From assembly GCF_003003845.1 (NCBI RefSeq), contig NZ_PVWO01000007.1, forward strand, positions 1 to 37,001: 37,001 bases of DNA. The letters are read 5' to 3'. Made by a program: the position numbers and the translations under genes. This document shows positions 6,908 through 15,543 of the stretch, piece by piece. The notes beneath the pieces were generated by a model, which worked only from the letters and a program-made list of their open reading frames with translations, was not told where the DNA came from and did not search any database. Each line of letters begins with the position of its first letter. Position 1 is the stretch's first letter. The DNA comes from Chamaesiphon polymorphus CCALA 037. GTDB lineage: Bacteria; Cyanobacteriota; Cyanobacteriia; Cyanobacteriales; Chamaesiphonaceae.

Positions 6908-8263
6908 TCAGCGATTCTGGAGCTGGCGATACCGGAGAGTAAAGGGAATCCCCAGTGCCACGACGACTACGCCGACAATCGCGCCCGTCCCGGTGTAAAC
7001 CAAACTGGAGTAAAGCAGGTAGCCACAAGAAGCCATAAACAACAGCGGTAAAATCGGGTACAGCGGTACCCGAAACGGGCGCGGTCGATTGGGGTCGCGC
7101 ACTCGCAGCACGAACAGCGAGATGCTACTGAGGAGAAAGAAAAACCAAAAGATCGGTGCGGTATAATCGACCATCGTTTTGAAGCCGTCGCGCGTCACCG
7201 TACCCAGTCCGACTAGTGCCAAGGAGATCGCTCCTTGGAATAAGTAGGCAGCGGTTGGGGTATCATGACGGTCTTGCCAAACACCCAACCACCGAAATGC
7301 AGATACATCTCGACCGAGTGCAAAGTTGGTGCGCGCACCCGTGAAAATGGTGGCATTAATCGAATCTAGGGTACAAACTACCACCAGAATGCTGATGAAT
7401 ATGGCTCCTGGCTGGCCGAATGCCTGTCTCATCAGATTGGCGGCAACGGCTGGAGACTGTGCCATCGCTGTCAATCCCAAGCCTTTGAGATATGCCAAGT
7501 TAATCAGTAAATAGAGAGCCGTGATGATGCCCAGTCCCCACAGGAGCGATCGAATGATGTTGCGTTGGTAGTTCTCGATCTCAGCGGAGATCTGGGCGGC
7601 TTCGTTCCACCCACCGTATGACAGCAGCACGAATACCATTGCCGACCCCCAAGATCTCGTGGTGGAGGCAGCAGCCGGAGCGGGACTAGAACCAGTGGTC
7701 AAGGTTAAGCCGATGACAACGATCGCCAGTAGTCCCAGGACGGTGGTAATTGTCAGCCAGTTTTGGAGCCGCTTACTATGTTTTATGCCCAAAATATTGA
7801 GCGCAGTCAGCAGAGCGATCGCGATTGCGGCATAAATTCCTGCTGAAAATGTACCAATCGGCAATATTTGGGTAGCATAATCGCCAAATACAAATGCGAG
7901 TAACGCGATCGATCCGGTCTGAATCACACTCAATCGTGCCCATGCAAATAAAATCGCAATCGATCGACCGAATGCTCGTTTTAAGTAATCATAGCTTCCA
8001 CCGATACTTGGATATGTGGTAGCGAGTTCTGCATAACATAAGGCACCAATAATAGAGATTAATCCACCAAAGCTCCAAGCTAGTAAAACATCAGTCTCAC
8101 TATTAGCATTGGCCGCAACTAATGCTGGCGTTTCAAATATTCCTGCCCCGATAACTAGTCCGACAATCAATGCGATCGCATCGAATAGCCCAATCGAGGG
8201 TCTTGTTACCCTCACGCCATGTTCGGTTGTTTTTTGTAGCTTAGGTTGCTCGATCGTACTCAC
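6908..8263 (-). CDS. APC-superfamily amino-acid permease
   Basis: A 451-residue polytopic protein with about 12 hydrophobic segments. The first helix carries the APC signature IVGLVIGAGIF (unwound TM1 with G-x-G-x-I-F), followed by ALCYAELATTYPSIGGSYDYL (TM2 and loop) typical of the APC family. It should exchange or import amino acids or polyamines across the inner membrane; the substrate is not evident. Start GTG at 8263 with AGGTAGAG upstream. It lies alone, 56 bases before the methyltransferase gene in the same direction, so the two may be co-transcribed. Confidence 0.9.
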   Translation of the reverse strand: MSTIEQPKLQKTTEHGVRVTRPSIGLFDAIALIVGLVIGAGIFETPALVAANANSETDVLLAWSFGGLISIIGALCYAELATTYPSIGGSYDYLKRAFGRSIAILFAWARLSVIQTGSIALLAFVFGDYATQILPIGTFSAGIYAAIAIALLTALNILGIKHSKRLQNWLTITTVLGLLAIVVIGLTLTTGSSPAPAAASTTRSWGSAMVFVLLSYGGWNEAAQISAEIENYQRNIIRSLLWGLGIITALYLLINLAYLKGLGLTAMAQSPAVAANLMRQAFGQPGAIFISILVVVCTLDSINATIFTGARTNFALGRDVSAFRWLGVWQDRHDTPTAAYLFQGAISLALVGLGTVTRDGFKTMVDYTAPIFWFFFLLSSISLFVLRVRDPNRPRPFRVPLYPILPLLFMASCGYLLYSSLVYTGTGAIVGVVVVALGIPFTLRYRQLQNR

Positions 8264-8372
8264 AGCTTTAACTCTACCTGCTATGTGGGCAATTTGATTT
8301 CGATCGTTGGGGGAAACGCAGAATTCGGAGAATATTGCACGCTAAGGATTTCTGGTGTCAGGAAAGGCTCTA

Positions 8373-8468
8373 TCACTTGTCATAGAGGATGTCAGCAAAT
8401 GCTTGAAAGAACTCTAAATTGACATGCTTTAACATTGGCTTCTTTCGTGACAAAGGTATCGTAGTCAT
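8373..8468 (-). CDS. Possible small ORF (31 aa) after the azoreductase
   Basis: ATG at 8466-8468, 9 bases after the azoreductase stop, opens a 31-codon frame that ends FFQAFADILYDK. An AGG lies just before the ATG. It has no recognisable domain and could be a short protein, a gene remnant or chance. The rest of the 214-base gap to the permease shows nothing clear. Confidence 0.2.
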   Translation of the reverse strand: MTTIPLSRKKPMLKHVNLEFFQAFADILYDK

Positions 8469-8477
8469 CCTGGAACA

Positions 8478-9095
8478 TTACGACTGCGCAGCAGTCGTGA
8501 CGACTGGTTCAAACGTCTTGAGAAACTCAGCTCGCGATCTTTCTCCAAGGTCAACAACCTTGGTTCCTCCAGCCGCAACAAAAGTAACGTCCTCGATGCC
8601 GATTACCTTGAGAATTAGGCGCAAATACATAGTTGCGATGTCCCGATCCCGGATCGGCGAACCCTCTGTGTAGACACCACCCGAAGCCATTAGAACCGTG
8701 CATTTTTTGCCATGAATTAGACCTTCGCCCGTCAGTCCCAGTGTCAGCCCCTTGCGGACGATGTGGTCCACGTAAGACTTGAGGTTTGCGGGAATGTTGT
8801 AGTTGTAAACCGGGGTGCCGATCGCAATATAATCTGCGGCCAGAAGTTCGGCGACAAGCTCGTCGGACACCCGCAGGACATCCTTCATTTCAGGAGTGTG
8901 CTTCTCCGTAGGCGTTAGACTGGCTCCCAGCCAGGGCAGGTTCACGTAAGGCAGATCCATCTTTACGAGATCGCGTTCGACAACTTCACCGCCTGGGTGC
9001 GCGGTCTTCCATTGCTCTACAAACATTTTTGCAAGGTTGCGGGAGATCGAGTCTTCTCCCCGTGGGCTTGCCTCAATAACTAGAAGCTTTGGCAT
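8478..9095 (-). CDS. azoR: FMN-dependent NADH-azoreductase
   Basis: The 205 residues match AzoR. The flavodoxin-like N-terminus reads [19 protein letters not shown], then [23 protein letters not shown], the strongly conserved segment near the FMN and the dimer interface, and [11 protein letters not shown]. The enzyme reduces quinones and azo compounds by two electrons using NADH and protects against thiol-reactive quinones. It is the last of six genes that run from 13948 to here, 37 bases after the truncated SDR. Start ATG at 9095 with AGGA upstream. This supports an operon for quinone or electrophile stress. Confidence 0.92.
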   Translation of the reverse strand: MPKLLVIEASPRGEDSISRNLAKMFVEQWKTAHPGGEVVERDLVKMDLPYVNLPWLGASLTPTEKHTPEMKDVLRVSDELVAELLAADYIAIGTPVYNYNIPANLKSYVDHIVRKGLTLGLTGEGLIHGKKCTVLMASGGVYTEGSPIRDRDIATMYLRLILKVIGIEDVTFVAAGGTKVVDLGERSRAEFLKTFEPVVTTAAQS

Positions 9096-9132
9096 GATTG
9101 TGTCCTTTTTTTTTAACTAAAGTGGATTGAAA

Positions 9133-9747
9133 TTAAATAGACTGACCACCAGAGACTTCAATTCTCTGGGCATTTACCCAGCGGTTATCTTCGGATAGCA
9201 AGGATGCGATTATCGTTCCGATAGGCTTCGCCAACGCCCCGCCAATATCATCGGGAAGACCGACTCGACCTAACGCGGTTTGTGAAGCGAGGAAATTATT
9301 AATCTCTGGGTTATCCCGCACTGCACCGCCCCCAAAATCTGTTTCGATCGCACCTGGAGCCACTACGTTCACTGCAATCTGTCGGTGTCCCAATTCCTTT
9401 GCCATATATCGAGTCAAGACCTCGATCGCGCCTTTCATGCTGGCATAAGCGGAGTAACCCGGTAGTGTAAAGCGAGCCAGACCGGACGAAAGATTCACAA
9501 TCCGTCCGCCGTCCTTGAGCAGTGGCAGCAGTTTTTGGGTGAGAAAGAAAACGCCCTGGAATTGGATGTTCATCAAGCGATCGAATTCTTCCTCAGTCGT
9601 CTCGGCAAACGGGGCATAAACGCCTATTCCGGCATTGTTAACGAGGAAATCAACCTGCTCGGTCTGCCATTTGTCCTGGAGCGATCGCTTGACTTGCCCT
9701 ACAAAACTATCAAAAGTTTTGGTGTCAGAAGTATCCAAAAACTTCAT
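9133..9747 (-). pseudogene. N-terminally truncated SDR with 8-residue insertion
   Basis: A short-chain dehydrogenase/reductase that begins at KFLDTSDTKTFD, about 60 residues late. The TGxxxGIG cofactor loop and first Rossmann strands are missing, and TAG immediately precedes the ATG. What remains is NNAG (37-40), the catalytic YxxxK (Tyr101, Lys105), APGAIETD and a C-terminal WVNAQRIEVSGG. Residues 171-178 (ALAKPIGT) are encoded by a 24-nt repeat at 9211-9234; without them the sequence is the normal DDIGGAIASLL. NAD(P) binding is doubtful, so I treat it as decaying. It lies within the six-gene operon between the Kelch and azoreductase genes. Confidence 0.75.
9211..9234 (-). repeat. 24-nt small dispersed repeat, in frame in SDR
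   Basis: Minus-strand start TTGGCGAAGCCTATCGG, exactly 24 nt, flanked by GCG and ATCGC. Removing it gives GCGATCGC (HIP1) and restores the SDR reading GAIAS. It is almost the same sequence as the element at 5999-6020, which lacks two bases. Confidence 0.7.
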
Positions 9748-9773
9748 CTATAGGCTTCCCAGTGCATAGCACT

Positions 9774-10814
9774 CTAGGTGGGCAATACCAGTACCTCGTG
9801 GGTCACTGTTGCGGCATTTCCGCCTGTTTGAGTTCCGCCACCAAACACAAAGATGCGGTTGCCAATTGCGGATGCTCCCAATCCATGTCGTGGCGTTGGC
9901 AAGGGCGGCATTGCCGCCCACACGTCGGTTTGCGGGTCGTATACCCAACTTTCGGCAAAAACCTTCCGCTCTGGAACCCACTGTTCGCCGCCAAACACGT
10001 AAAGCTTGCCGTTGAATGCGGTTGCAGCCAGACCTCCTTGGGCTTGAGGCATCGGCGATCGCGTTTCCCACCGATCGAGTTTGGGATCGTAGACCTCTAG
10101 ATTTGGCACATTGACTTGGCGAGCAGTGCCATCAGCATTCTTGGTAAAATTGCGTCCACCAACCACGTAGATCTTGCCATCAATGACAGCCGATGCTGCA
10201 CTGTTTCGCGCTGTGGGCGCATTGGCACGGGTTGACCAGCGTTTAGTCATCGGATCGAATACTTCATTTCGCACACTATCAATGTGGTCAGTGAACAGCC
10301 GAGTATCCTCAGTGGCTCGAACGCGTCCACCAACCAGATAGATCTTGTTATCCACCACTGCGGATACGCCCTCGGCACGAGCCGCTGGTAGGTCAATCCC
10401 TCCAGTCCAAGTATTAGAGGCAGGATTGTAAATAAACATCGTCGGCTGCGCCCGCCAGTCTGGAAACCCACCTGTGAAACCGCCAATACCATAGAGCAAG
10501 CCATTGACTGCCGACAGTGTAATGTGATGGCGGGCTTCAGGGATCGGTCTCAAGGCTGTCCATGTATTTTTGCCCGGATCGTAAGACTCGAAATGCGCTG
10601 AGAATCCGGTGTTTGGGCTGAGTAAACCGCCGACCACGTAAATTTTTCCGTTCGAGACTTCTGGATAAAGTTCTTGCCGAGCGACTGTTGGCGGTGCAGC
10701 TTCAGTCCAATAGGGCAACTGGCTTTGCGATCGACTGAGCACGAGCGAACCTAATGCGATGAGCGAAAAGACCAACAGCGACAGGAAAATCAAAGATCTA
10801 AATCTACGCAACAT
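9774..10814 (-). CDS. Membrane-anchored Kelch-repeat beta-propeller protein
   Basis: Residues 7-27 form a single N-terminal hydrophobic segment, a signal anchor or uncleaved signal. The rest of the 346 residues is a series of Kelch repeats, each with a double Gly after hydrophobic residues and a Tyr/Trp pair about 20 residues later: KIYVVGG...YDPGKNTW, LLYGIGG...YNPASNTW, KIYLVGG...FDPMTKRW, KIYVVGG...YDPKLDRW, KLYVFGG...YDPQTDVW, RIFVFGG. That gives about six blades, facing the periplasm or thylakoid lumen. Kelch propellers bind proteins or act as oxidases. Its place 15 bases after a Tat-exported reductase suggests they work together outside the cytoplasm (inference). Confidence 0.88.
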   Translation of the reverse strand: MLRRFRSLIFLSLLVFSLIALGSLVLSRSQSQLPYWTEAAPPTVARQELYPEVSNGKIYVVGGLLSPNTGFSAHFESYDPGKNTWTALRPIPEARHHITLSAVNGLLYGIGGFTGGFPDWRAQPTMFIYNPASNTWTGGIDLPAARAEGVSAVVDNKIYLVGGRVRATEDTRLFTDHIDSVRNEVFDPMTKRWSTRANAPTARNSAASAVIDGKIYVVGGRNFTKNADGTARQVNVPNLEVYDPKLDRWETRSPMPQAQGGLAATAFNGKLYVFGGEQWVPERKVFAESWVYDPQTDVWAAMPPLPTPRHGLGASAIGNRIFVFGGGTQTGGNAATVTHEVLVLPT

Positions 10815-10829
10815 AATATAAACTCCATC

Positions 10830-11924
10830 TCAACCGATCGGACGTGGATTTGGCAGGCGCACCAACCCGCTAAAATTCTTGCCAGGATACCAGGGCATTT
10901 GGAGCAGGTTGTCAAAGCCGGGAAGGCTTTCCATGTGTTTCACCATGCGGGTGCGCATTGAACGATCGGGTAGCGATCCTCTTAGTGCCCCCATATTCTC
11001 AACAACGTGCTCCGGGTTGGTGGTTGCGGGAATCGCACAGGTTAGAGCCGAGTGAGAAATCACATACTTGAGAAAAAACTGTGCCCAGTTCTCGCAGCCA
11101 AAATCGCGGGCAAAATCGGGTAGTGGTTGCCCCTTTACCAATTCAAAAAGACGGGCTTTCTCGAAGGTCATGTTAGCTAAGACGGCTGTTCCTCGCGCTG
11201 CCGCCGCAGGCAGAATTCTGTCTTCAACTCCACGCTCACGAATTGAATAGCGAAGTTGCACAAAGTCCAGATCGCCGTTCTCAATCCATCTCTCAAGCGC
11301 AGAATTATATAGCGGATCGTGGTGGGTAACGCCCACATAGCGAATTTTACCTTCTGCTTTCCATGCTTTTAGTAGGGGTAAAATTGCATCTACATTCACC
11401 AAGCTATGCACCTGCATGACATCAATGCGATTGGGTGACAATCGCTTCATCGATTGTTCTAGCTGACGCTGAGCCTGGCGGCGATCGCCCAGATACTCAC
11501 CAGTTGCCCAGGTTTTGTTAGCAATAAACAAATCATTGGTCAAGCCAAGTGTTCTGGCAAATTCGCCCACGTTCGCTTCCGACATCCCATAGAGCAGTGA
11601 GGTATCGACCACTCGCCCGCCTGCATCCCAAAAGCGGCGCATTACTTCCTGAAGCCGATCGCGGGGCTGATTAGATAAAGCATCAAAGGTCATAAACGTT
11701 CCCAGACCGATTGCAGGCAGTTTCTCCTTGGTGCGCGGGATTTCCTTCGTGACGATCTGCGATGGTTGGGTTGCAGCAGGTCGCGACGGTTGAGTTTGAT
11801 TCTGTGCCTGTGCAGTCTTCACAAAAGTGGGTGTTAAGGCAGTGGTGGCGGCACCAAATCCTAACAATCCAAGTATCGATCGACGGGAAACATTTCGACT
11901 AATTGCTGGACGGGTTGCTTTCAT
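10830..11924 (-). CDS. Tat-exported aldo/keto reductase
   Basis: The N-terminus has a twin-arginine signal (SRRSILGLLGFG at 13-24) and an A-x-A cleavage region near 38-41. From about residue 65 it is an AKR TIM barrel with the catalytic tetrad Asp107 and Tyr112 (VVDTSLLYG), Lys137 (IANKTW) and His173 (MQVHSL). AKRs reduce aldehydes and ketones with NADPH, which is scarce outside the cytoplasm, so the export is notable; folded export with bound cofactor is possible. It overlaps the MFS gene by 4 bases (ATGA) and precedes the Kelch gene. Confidence 0.9.
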   Translation of the reverse strand: MKATRPAISRNVSRRSILGLLGFGAATTALTPTFVKTAQAQNQTQPSRPAATQPSQIVTKEIPRTKEKLPAIGLGTFMTFDALSNQPRDRLQEVMRRFWDAGGRVVDTSLLYGMSEANVGEFARTLGLTNDLFIANKTWATGEYLGDRRQAQRQLEQSMKRLSPNRIDVMQVHSLVNVDAILPLLKAWKAEGKIRYVGVTHHDPLYNSALERWIENGDLDFVQLRYSIRERGVEDRILPAAAARGTAVLANMTFEKARLFELVKGQPLPDFARDFGCENWAQFFLKYVISHSALTCAIPATTNPEHVVENMGALRGSLPDRSMRTRMVKHMESLPGFDNLLQMPWYPGKNFSGLVRLPNPRPIG

Positions 11925-13159
11925 TGTGCATTTCCTTTGTGTTGAAGTTTAGATGCTGCAAACCAAGTCAAGATCGAAACTAAGATCATTTGCCCTGCAC
12001 CGATCCAGTAGGGCATTGCGGGGCTAATCTCTTGGTAGAGCCAACCAGCCCATAAAGGGCCGATGATTCGTCCTAGTGCAAACGTTGCCCTGTAGGTGCC
12101 CTGGATGCGTCCTTGAGCTTCGGGTGCGACTGCTTTTGACATCAATCCCTGAAGTGATACCTCCACCAATGCCGTGCCAATGTTTGCCACGATCGCCGCG
12201 ATGTACACCAGTGCTGGTAGCCCAGTCAGAGAAAACCAACCAAATAATCCAAACGCAATGCTCAGCATAATTGCACCCAGACTAGTAATTTGAATTTCTC
12301 TCAGAAAGTGGAGTAGGACAGGCACGATCGAGACCTGAGCAAGGACTTCAACCACACCCATCAAAATAAAAATCGGCGCAATTTGCTGTGGTTGCCAGCC
12401 AAACAAATCATTGGTCATCGCCGCCAGATTTGATGAGGTGATGATGGATGTCATCGTGGTCAGAAGAAAGCTGAGCATTAGCCAGCGCAGATGCGGATTG
12501 CGCCAGTCCACAAATAGCTGACTCAACGGATTCAATTGACGGAACGAGACTCGTGCAACACGAGGGTTGTCAGGGAACGTTTCCGGCATTGCCCAATAGG
12601 CCCATACCAAACCGACTACACTTGTGGCGGCCACGATATACAAGGGAATTGCCAGATCGATGGATGCAAACCGGGCGCTGATGATGGGGCCAATTGTAAA
12701 CCCCATGCCCGTTGCCGCACTCATAAATGCGAAGGCACGAGTCCGAGCCTTTAACGTGGCGGTATCGGCAATGTAGGCAAAAATCGAGCTTGCTGTACCA
12801 TCCGCGATCCCAAAGATGGCCCACCCAGCGAACATCATCCACAGCGCGCCGCCTATACCCATGAGCGTGTAAGCGATCGCTGCACCTAGTAAGCTGAACA
12901 TCAGAACGAGTCGTCGCCCATAGCGATCGCTCAGTAGCCCAATGACAGGACTACCAATAAATTGCGCGGTTGCCAATGTGGTATACATTAACCCGACGTG
13001 AAACGCGGTGCCGCCATATCGTCCCTCGATTAAGGCAGGCATAATCGGGTTGAGGACACCAACTCCCAGATAGGAGATCGAGCCGATGAAGAGGGTAAAA
13101 GGAGTTAGAGGGCGAGGGGTGCGCTTTGGTGTTTCTTCTTTTATCAGTTTGTTCAACAT
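11921..13159 (-). CDS. MFS drug-type exporter
   Basis: About 12 transmembrane segments. The loop between TM2 and TM3 has the MFS motif A as GLLSDRYGRRLVL, and motif C-like glycine-rich sequence (MGFTIGPIIS) follows, both typical of proton-driven efflux pumps such as the TetA/DHA1 group. I chose ATG at 13159, since a longer frame only adds a TTG start and 14 unusual residues. It overlaps the aldo/keto reductase gene by 4 bases, so their translation is probably coupled. Its position in the quinone/electrophile operon suggests export of a toxic compound or its reduced product (inference). Confidence 0.9.
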   Translation of the reverse strand: MLNKLIKEETPKRTPRPLTPFTLFIGSISYLGVGVLNPIMPALIEGRYGGTAFHVGLMYTTLATAQFIGSPVIGLLSDRYGRRLVLMFSLLGAAIAYTLMGIGGALWMMFAGWAIFGIADGTASSIFAYIADTATLKARTRAFAFMSAATGMGFTIGPIISARFASIDLAIPLYIVAATSVVGLVWAYWAMPETFPDNPRVARVSFRQLNPLSQLFVDWRNPHLRWLMLSFLLTTMTSIITSSNLAAMTNDLFGWQPQQIAPIFILMGVVEVLAQVSIVPVLLHFLREIQITSLGAIMLSIAFGLFGWFSLTGLPALVYIAAIVANIGTALVEVSLQGLMSKAVAPEAQGRIQGTYRATFALGRIIGPLWAGWLYQEISPAMPYWIGAGQMILVSILTWFAASKLQHKGNAQ

Positions 13160-13210
13160 GGGAATCAGCAAATAAGGTTTGTGGTTTACAGAACATAGCA
13201 AACACGATGC

Positions 13211-13948
13211 TTAGACAATCCCACCGTTCACTCTGAGCGTTTGACCGTTGACCCAACTGCCCTCTGGACTGACTAAAAATGCAACGGCACTGGCAATATC
13301 ATCGGGTTGCCCTAGTCGCTCTAAGGGGGCTTGATTGGCAAATTTCTCTACTAATTCCTCAGATTTACCCTGATAAAATAACTCGGTTGCGGTTGGCCCT
13401 GGAGCGATCGCATTCACCGTGATGTTGCGTCCTCGCAATTCCTTCGCCAAGATATTGGTGAAGATTTCAACCGCTAGTTTCGAGCCAGAATAGATGGCAT
13501 ATCCTGGCATGGCTAAACCCACTGCGCTGGTAGAAAAGTTGACAATCTGTCCACCCACTCGCAACCGTCGCGCCGCTTGGCGCAGCGTCAAGAACGTACC
13601 ACGAGTATTGACATTAAAAATTTTGTCGTATAGCTCGACATCCATGTCAGCAATGTGAGTTGCTTGTGGAGTTAGAATGCCTGCATTATTGACTAAGACA
13701 TCGACTCCGCCATAGATAGCTTCCGTTTTCTCGAATAACGACTCCACATCTTTAGCATTAGAAACATCGCCTTGCAGTGCGATCGCCTCACCCCCTTCTG
13801 CCTGAATATCGTGGATTACTTCTTCTGCCTTTTCACGATTGTTAGCATAATTTACTACAACTGCAAATTCATCAACTGCCAAACGTTTGGCGATCGCAGC
13901 TCCAATTCCTCGCGACGCTCCGGTAACAATAGCAACTTTACGATTCAT
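13211..13948 (-). CDS. SDR-family oxidoreductase (FabG-like)
   Basis: A full-length 245-residue classical SDR: cofactor loop TGASRGIG (10-17), NNAG (87-90), catalytic Tyr153 and Lys157 in YAIYSGSK, then APGPTATE and the C-terminal WVNGQTLRVNGG. The Asn34-Tyr-Ala pattern after beta2 fits NADP(H) rather than NAD(H). It should reduce a ketone or quinone-like substrate in the cytoplasm. It is the first gene of the operon that continues with the MFS exporter, 51 bases on. The divergent AraC gene starts 148 bases away. Confidence 0.92.
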   Translation of the reverse strand: MNRKVAIVTGASRGIGAAIAKRLAVDEFAVVVNYANNREKAEEVIHDIQAEGGEAIALQGDVSNAKDVESLFEKTEAIYGGVDVLVNNAGILTPQATHIADMDVELYDKIFNVNTRGTFLTLRQAARRLRVGGQIVNFSTSAVGLAMPGYAIYSGSKLAVEIFTNILAKELRGRNITVNAIAPGPTATELFYQGKSEELVEKFANQAPLERLGQPDDIASAVAFLVSPEGSWVNGQTLRVNGGIV

Positions 13949-14096
13949 GTCGATTAACCTCTAAAAACTCTGGTTATCGTTCTCGAACTCCGAACGCATT
14001 CTTTGCTCGATATGTCTATAATCAGGGAAACGAGAAAAGAAGTCTTTCAGAAATTTGCCAGCGTTTTAGAATTTTCATCCTCTTCGCGGAGTTCTT

Positions 14097-14981
14097 ATGC
14101 TGATCGATCCGAAAACTGCAACACCTATTTTCCCAGACCAAGCATCGCAGAGCAGCCACTATCATCTTCTGCTCGATCGACAAACGGGACTCCATCATGC
14201 CAACTTGGCACCAGAATTGTTTGGGACACACGAGCACTCTGCCCATCAGATTACAGTTCCATTTAGTCACGCCAAAGGAGTGACATCTTGGCACTCGGCT
14301 GCGGCAAAACATCAGCAGCAAGCTGTTCGGGTCGGACAGTGCTTTGTTGTGCCAACCGGGCAACCCCACGGCTTAATCTTGGATCGTGCTGGAGAATTGG
14401 TCAATTTTTATGTTGCGCCAGAGTATATTGCAACGATGATTCCTGAAACAATTGAAGGGCATCCCCTGGAAATCCTTGAGTTTCAAATCTCGGACGATCC
14501 ACTCATTCGTCAACTAGCGGCGGCGGTGCGAACCGATCGATTACTGCATGGTGTCTCCAACAAACTGTTTCTGGAATCCGTTCTCAACGTGCTGGTCGTC
14601 CATCTTGTGAATCGTTATGCAGTATCGACACCTCAGATACCCGAAGTAGGTAAGTTACCTGTCCATCTCCTTGTTAGAGTAAAGGAGTATGTCGAGGCAC
14701 ATGATACGTCTGATATTGCGATCTCTGAGTTAGCCAACCTGACGGGATATAGCAGCGTTCATTTCACCCGCATGTTCAAAAAAGCTACGGGGGAAACGCC
14801 GCGCGAATACCTGATTCATCATCGCATCAACAAGGCAAAGCAATTACTAACAGTGACGAGTTTATCAATGATTGAGGTGGCATTCCAAAGTGGATTTAAT
14901 AGCCATGCTTATTTTTCCACACAATTTCGTCGCATCGTAGGCACATCTCCGCAAGTTTATCGAAAACATAATGAGGGGTAG
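14097..14981 (+). CDS. AraC-family transcriptional regulator
   Basis: Full length at 294 residues. The N-terminal part is a cupin-like ligand domain with metal-like histidines (THEHSAHQITVPF, about 44-56, and VVPTGQPHGLIL). The C-terminal 100 residues hold both AraC HTH motifs: IAISELANLTGYSSVHFTRMF and MIEVAFQSGFNSHAYFSTQF, ending RRIVGTSPQVYRK. It stands divergent to the SDR-MFS-AKR-Kelch-SDR-AzoR operon and most likely controls it in response to a small aromatic or electrophile. The 148-base gap has a TATAAT at 14017-14022, but the matching -35 is unclear. Confidence 0.92.
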   Translation: MLIDPKTATPIFPDQASQSSHYHLLLDRQTGLHHANLAPELFGTHEHSAHQITVPFSHAKGVTSWHSAAAKHQQQAVRVGQCFVVPTGQPHGLILDRAGELVNFYVAPEYIATMIPETIEGHPLEILEFQISDDPLIRQLAAAVRTDRLLHGVSNKLFLESVLNVLVVHLVNRYAVSTPQIPEVGKLPVHLLVRVKEYVEAHDTSDIAISELANLTGYSSVHFTRMFKKATGETPREYLIHHRINKAKQLLTVTSLSMIEVAFQSGFNSHAYFSTQFRRIVGTSPQVYRKHNEG

Positions 14982-15087
14982 CTCCATCTATCCCAATAGG
15001 GCGGATTCCCAAATCACTGAATTAGGAGATCGATAAACACCCGATCGCGTCGCGAATGCGTACAATTCGGTAAATACAATCCATAAA

Positions 15088-15127
15088 AGCAGTTCGTCGA
15101 GATTAAATTTAATCTCGACGAACCGCT
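15088..15127 (-). terminator. 40-bp palindrome, copy 1
   Basis: Arms of 20 bp (19 paired) centred on GATTAAATTTAATC, lying just after the end of the minus-strand gene 15145-15543. Leaving the hairpin on the minus strand the sequence is CTGCTTTTAT, a short T run as in intrinsic terminators. It also separates the convergent AraC gene. Copies 2 and 3 have different stem sequences but keep the pairing. Confidence 0.65.
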
Positions 15128-15144
15128 CGATTTATAGTTGAACT

Positions 15145-15543
15145 TTATTTAGTCGCTAACACCACATTCAAATCAGCATGAGCTAACACCACATCGGGGT
15201 TGCGTTGAAGTGCCGCATCATACTTCATAGCAAAGTCATTTCCAGCTTCATCAGGTGTGAGTAGAATCCGAACATCAGCAATGAGAGTAGCGATCTCCTC
15301 GGAGGCGATCGCCTCATCAGAGGAGATTAACTCATCAATTTGCACGATCGATTCTGAGAGGCGATGCAACCAGGCAAATCGATCGCTATCGATCGCCAGT
15401 TGCAGCAATTCAACATTAGAGACCCGTCCGTGAATTTGTTCGTAATGAATCCGCTCTGTATCCAACAACAGTTGATGCAAATGCAATAACTTGATGCGGA
15501 TATCGGTCAGCAGTTGATGTTGGGTAATGCGGTATTTAAGCAT
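15145..15543 (-). CDS. Conserved hypothetical protein coupled to pirin
   Basis: A 132-residue helical protein (MLKYRITQHQLLTD...) without membrane or signal segments. The ATG at 15543 overlaps the end of the pirin gene by 8 bases, so translation is coupled; a longer frame from 15564 lies wholly in pirin and is less likely. Recognisable features are repeated Leu-rich helices, YEQIHGRVS, FAWLHRLSE and a C-terminal LQRNPDVVLAHADL. I know no named domain. Its tight linkage to pirin, and the fact that a remnant of the same two genes appears at 22974-23136, suggests the two proteins act as a pair. Confidence 0.8.
   Translation of the reverse strand: MLKYRITQHQLLTDIRIKLLHLHQLLLDTERIHYEQIHGRVSNVELLQLAIDSDRFAWLHRLSESIVQIDELISSDEAIASEEIATLIADVRILLTPDEAGNDFAMKYDAALQRNPDVVLAHADLNVVLATK

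Noticed and set aside
9748-9769. CTATAGGCTTCCCAGTGCATAG as another member of the 24-nt family
   Set aside because: It shares TAGGCTTC with the family, but length and flanks do not match and no empty site can be reconstructed.
9762-10100. Long frames on the plus strand and other minus frame within the Kelch gene
   Set aside because: They are shadows of the Kelch coding frame, which has a clear signal anchor and repeats.
12570-12842. Cys/His-rich frame opposite or out of phase in the MFS gene
   Set aside because: It is the off-frame reading of transmembrane helices; the MFS frame has motif A and 12 helices.
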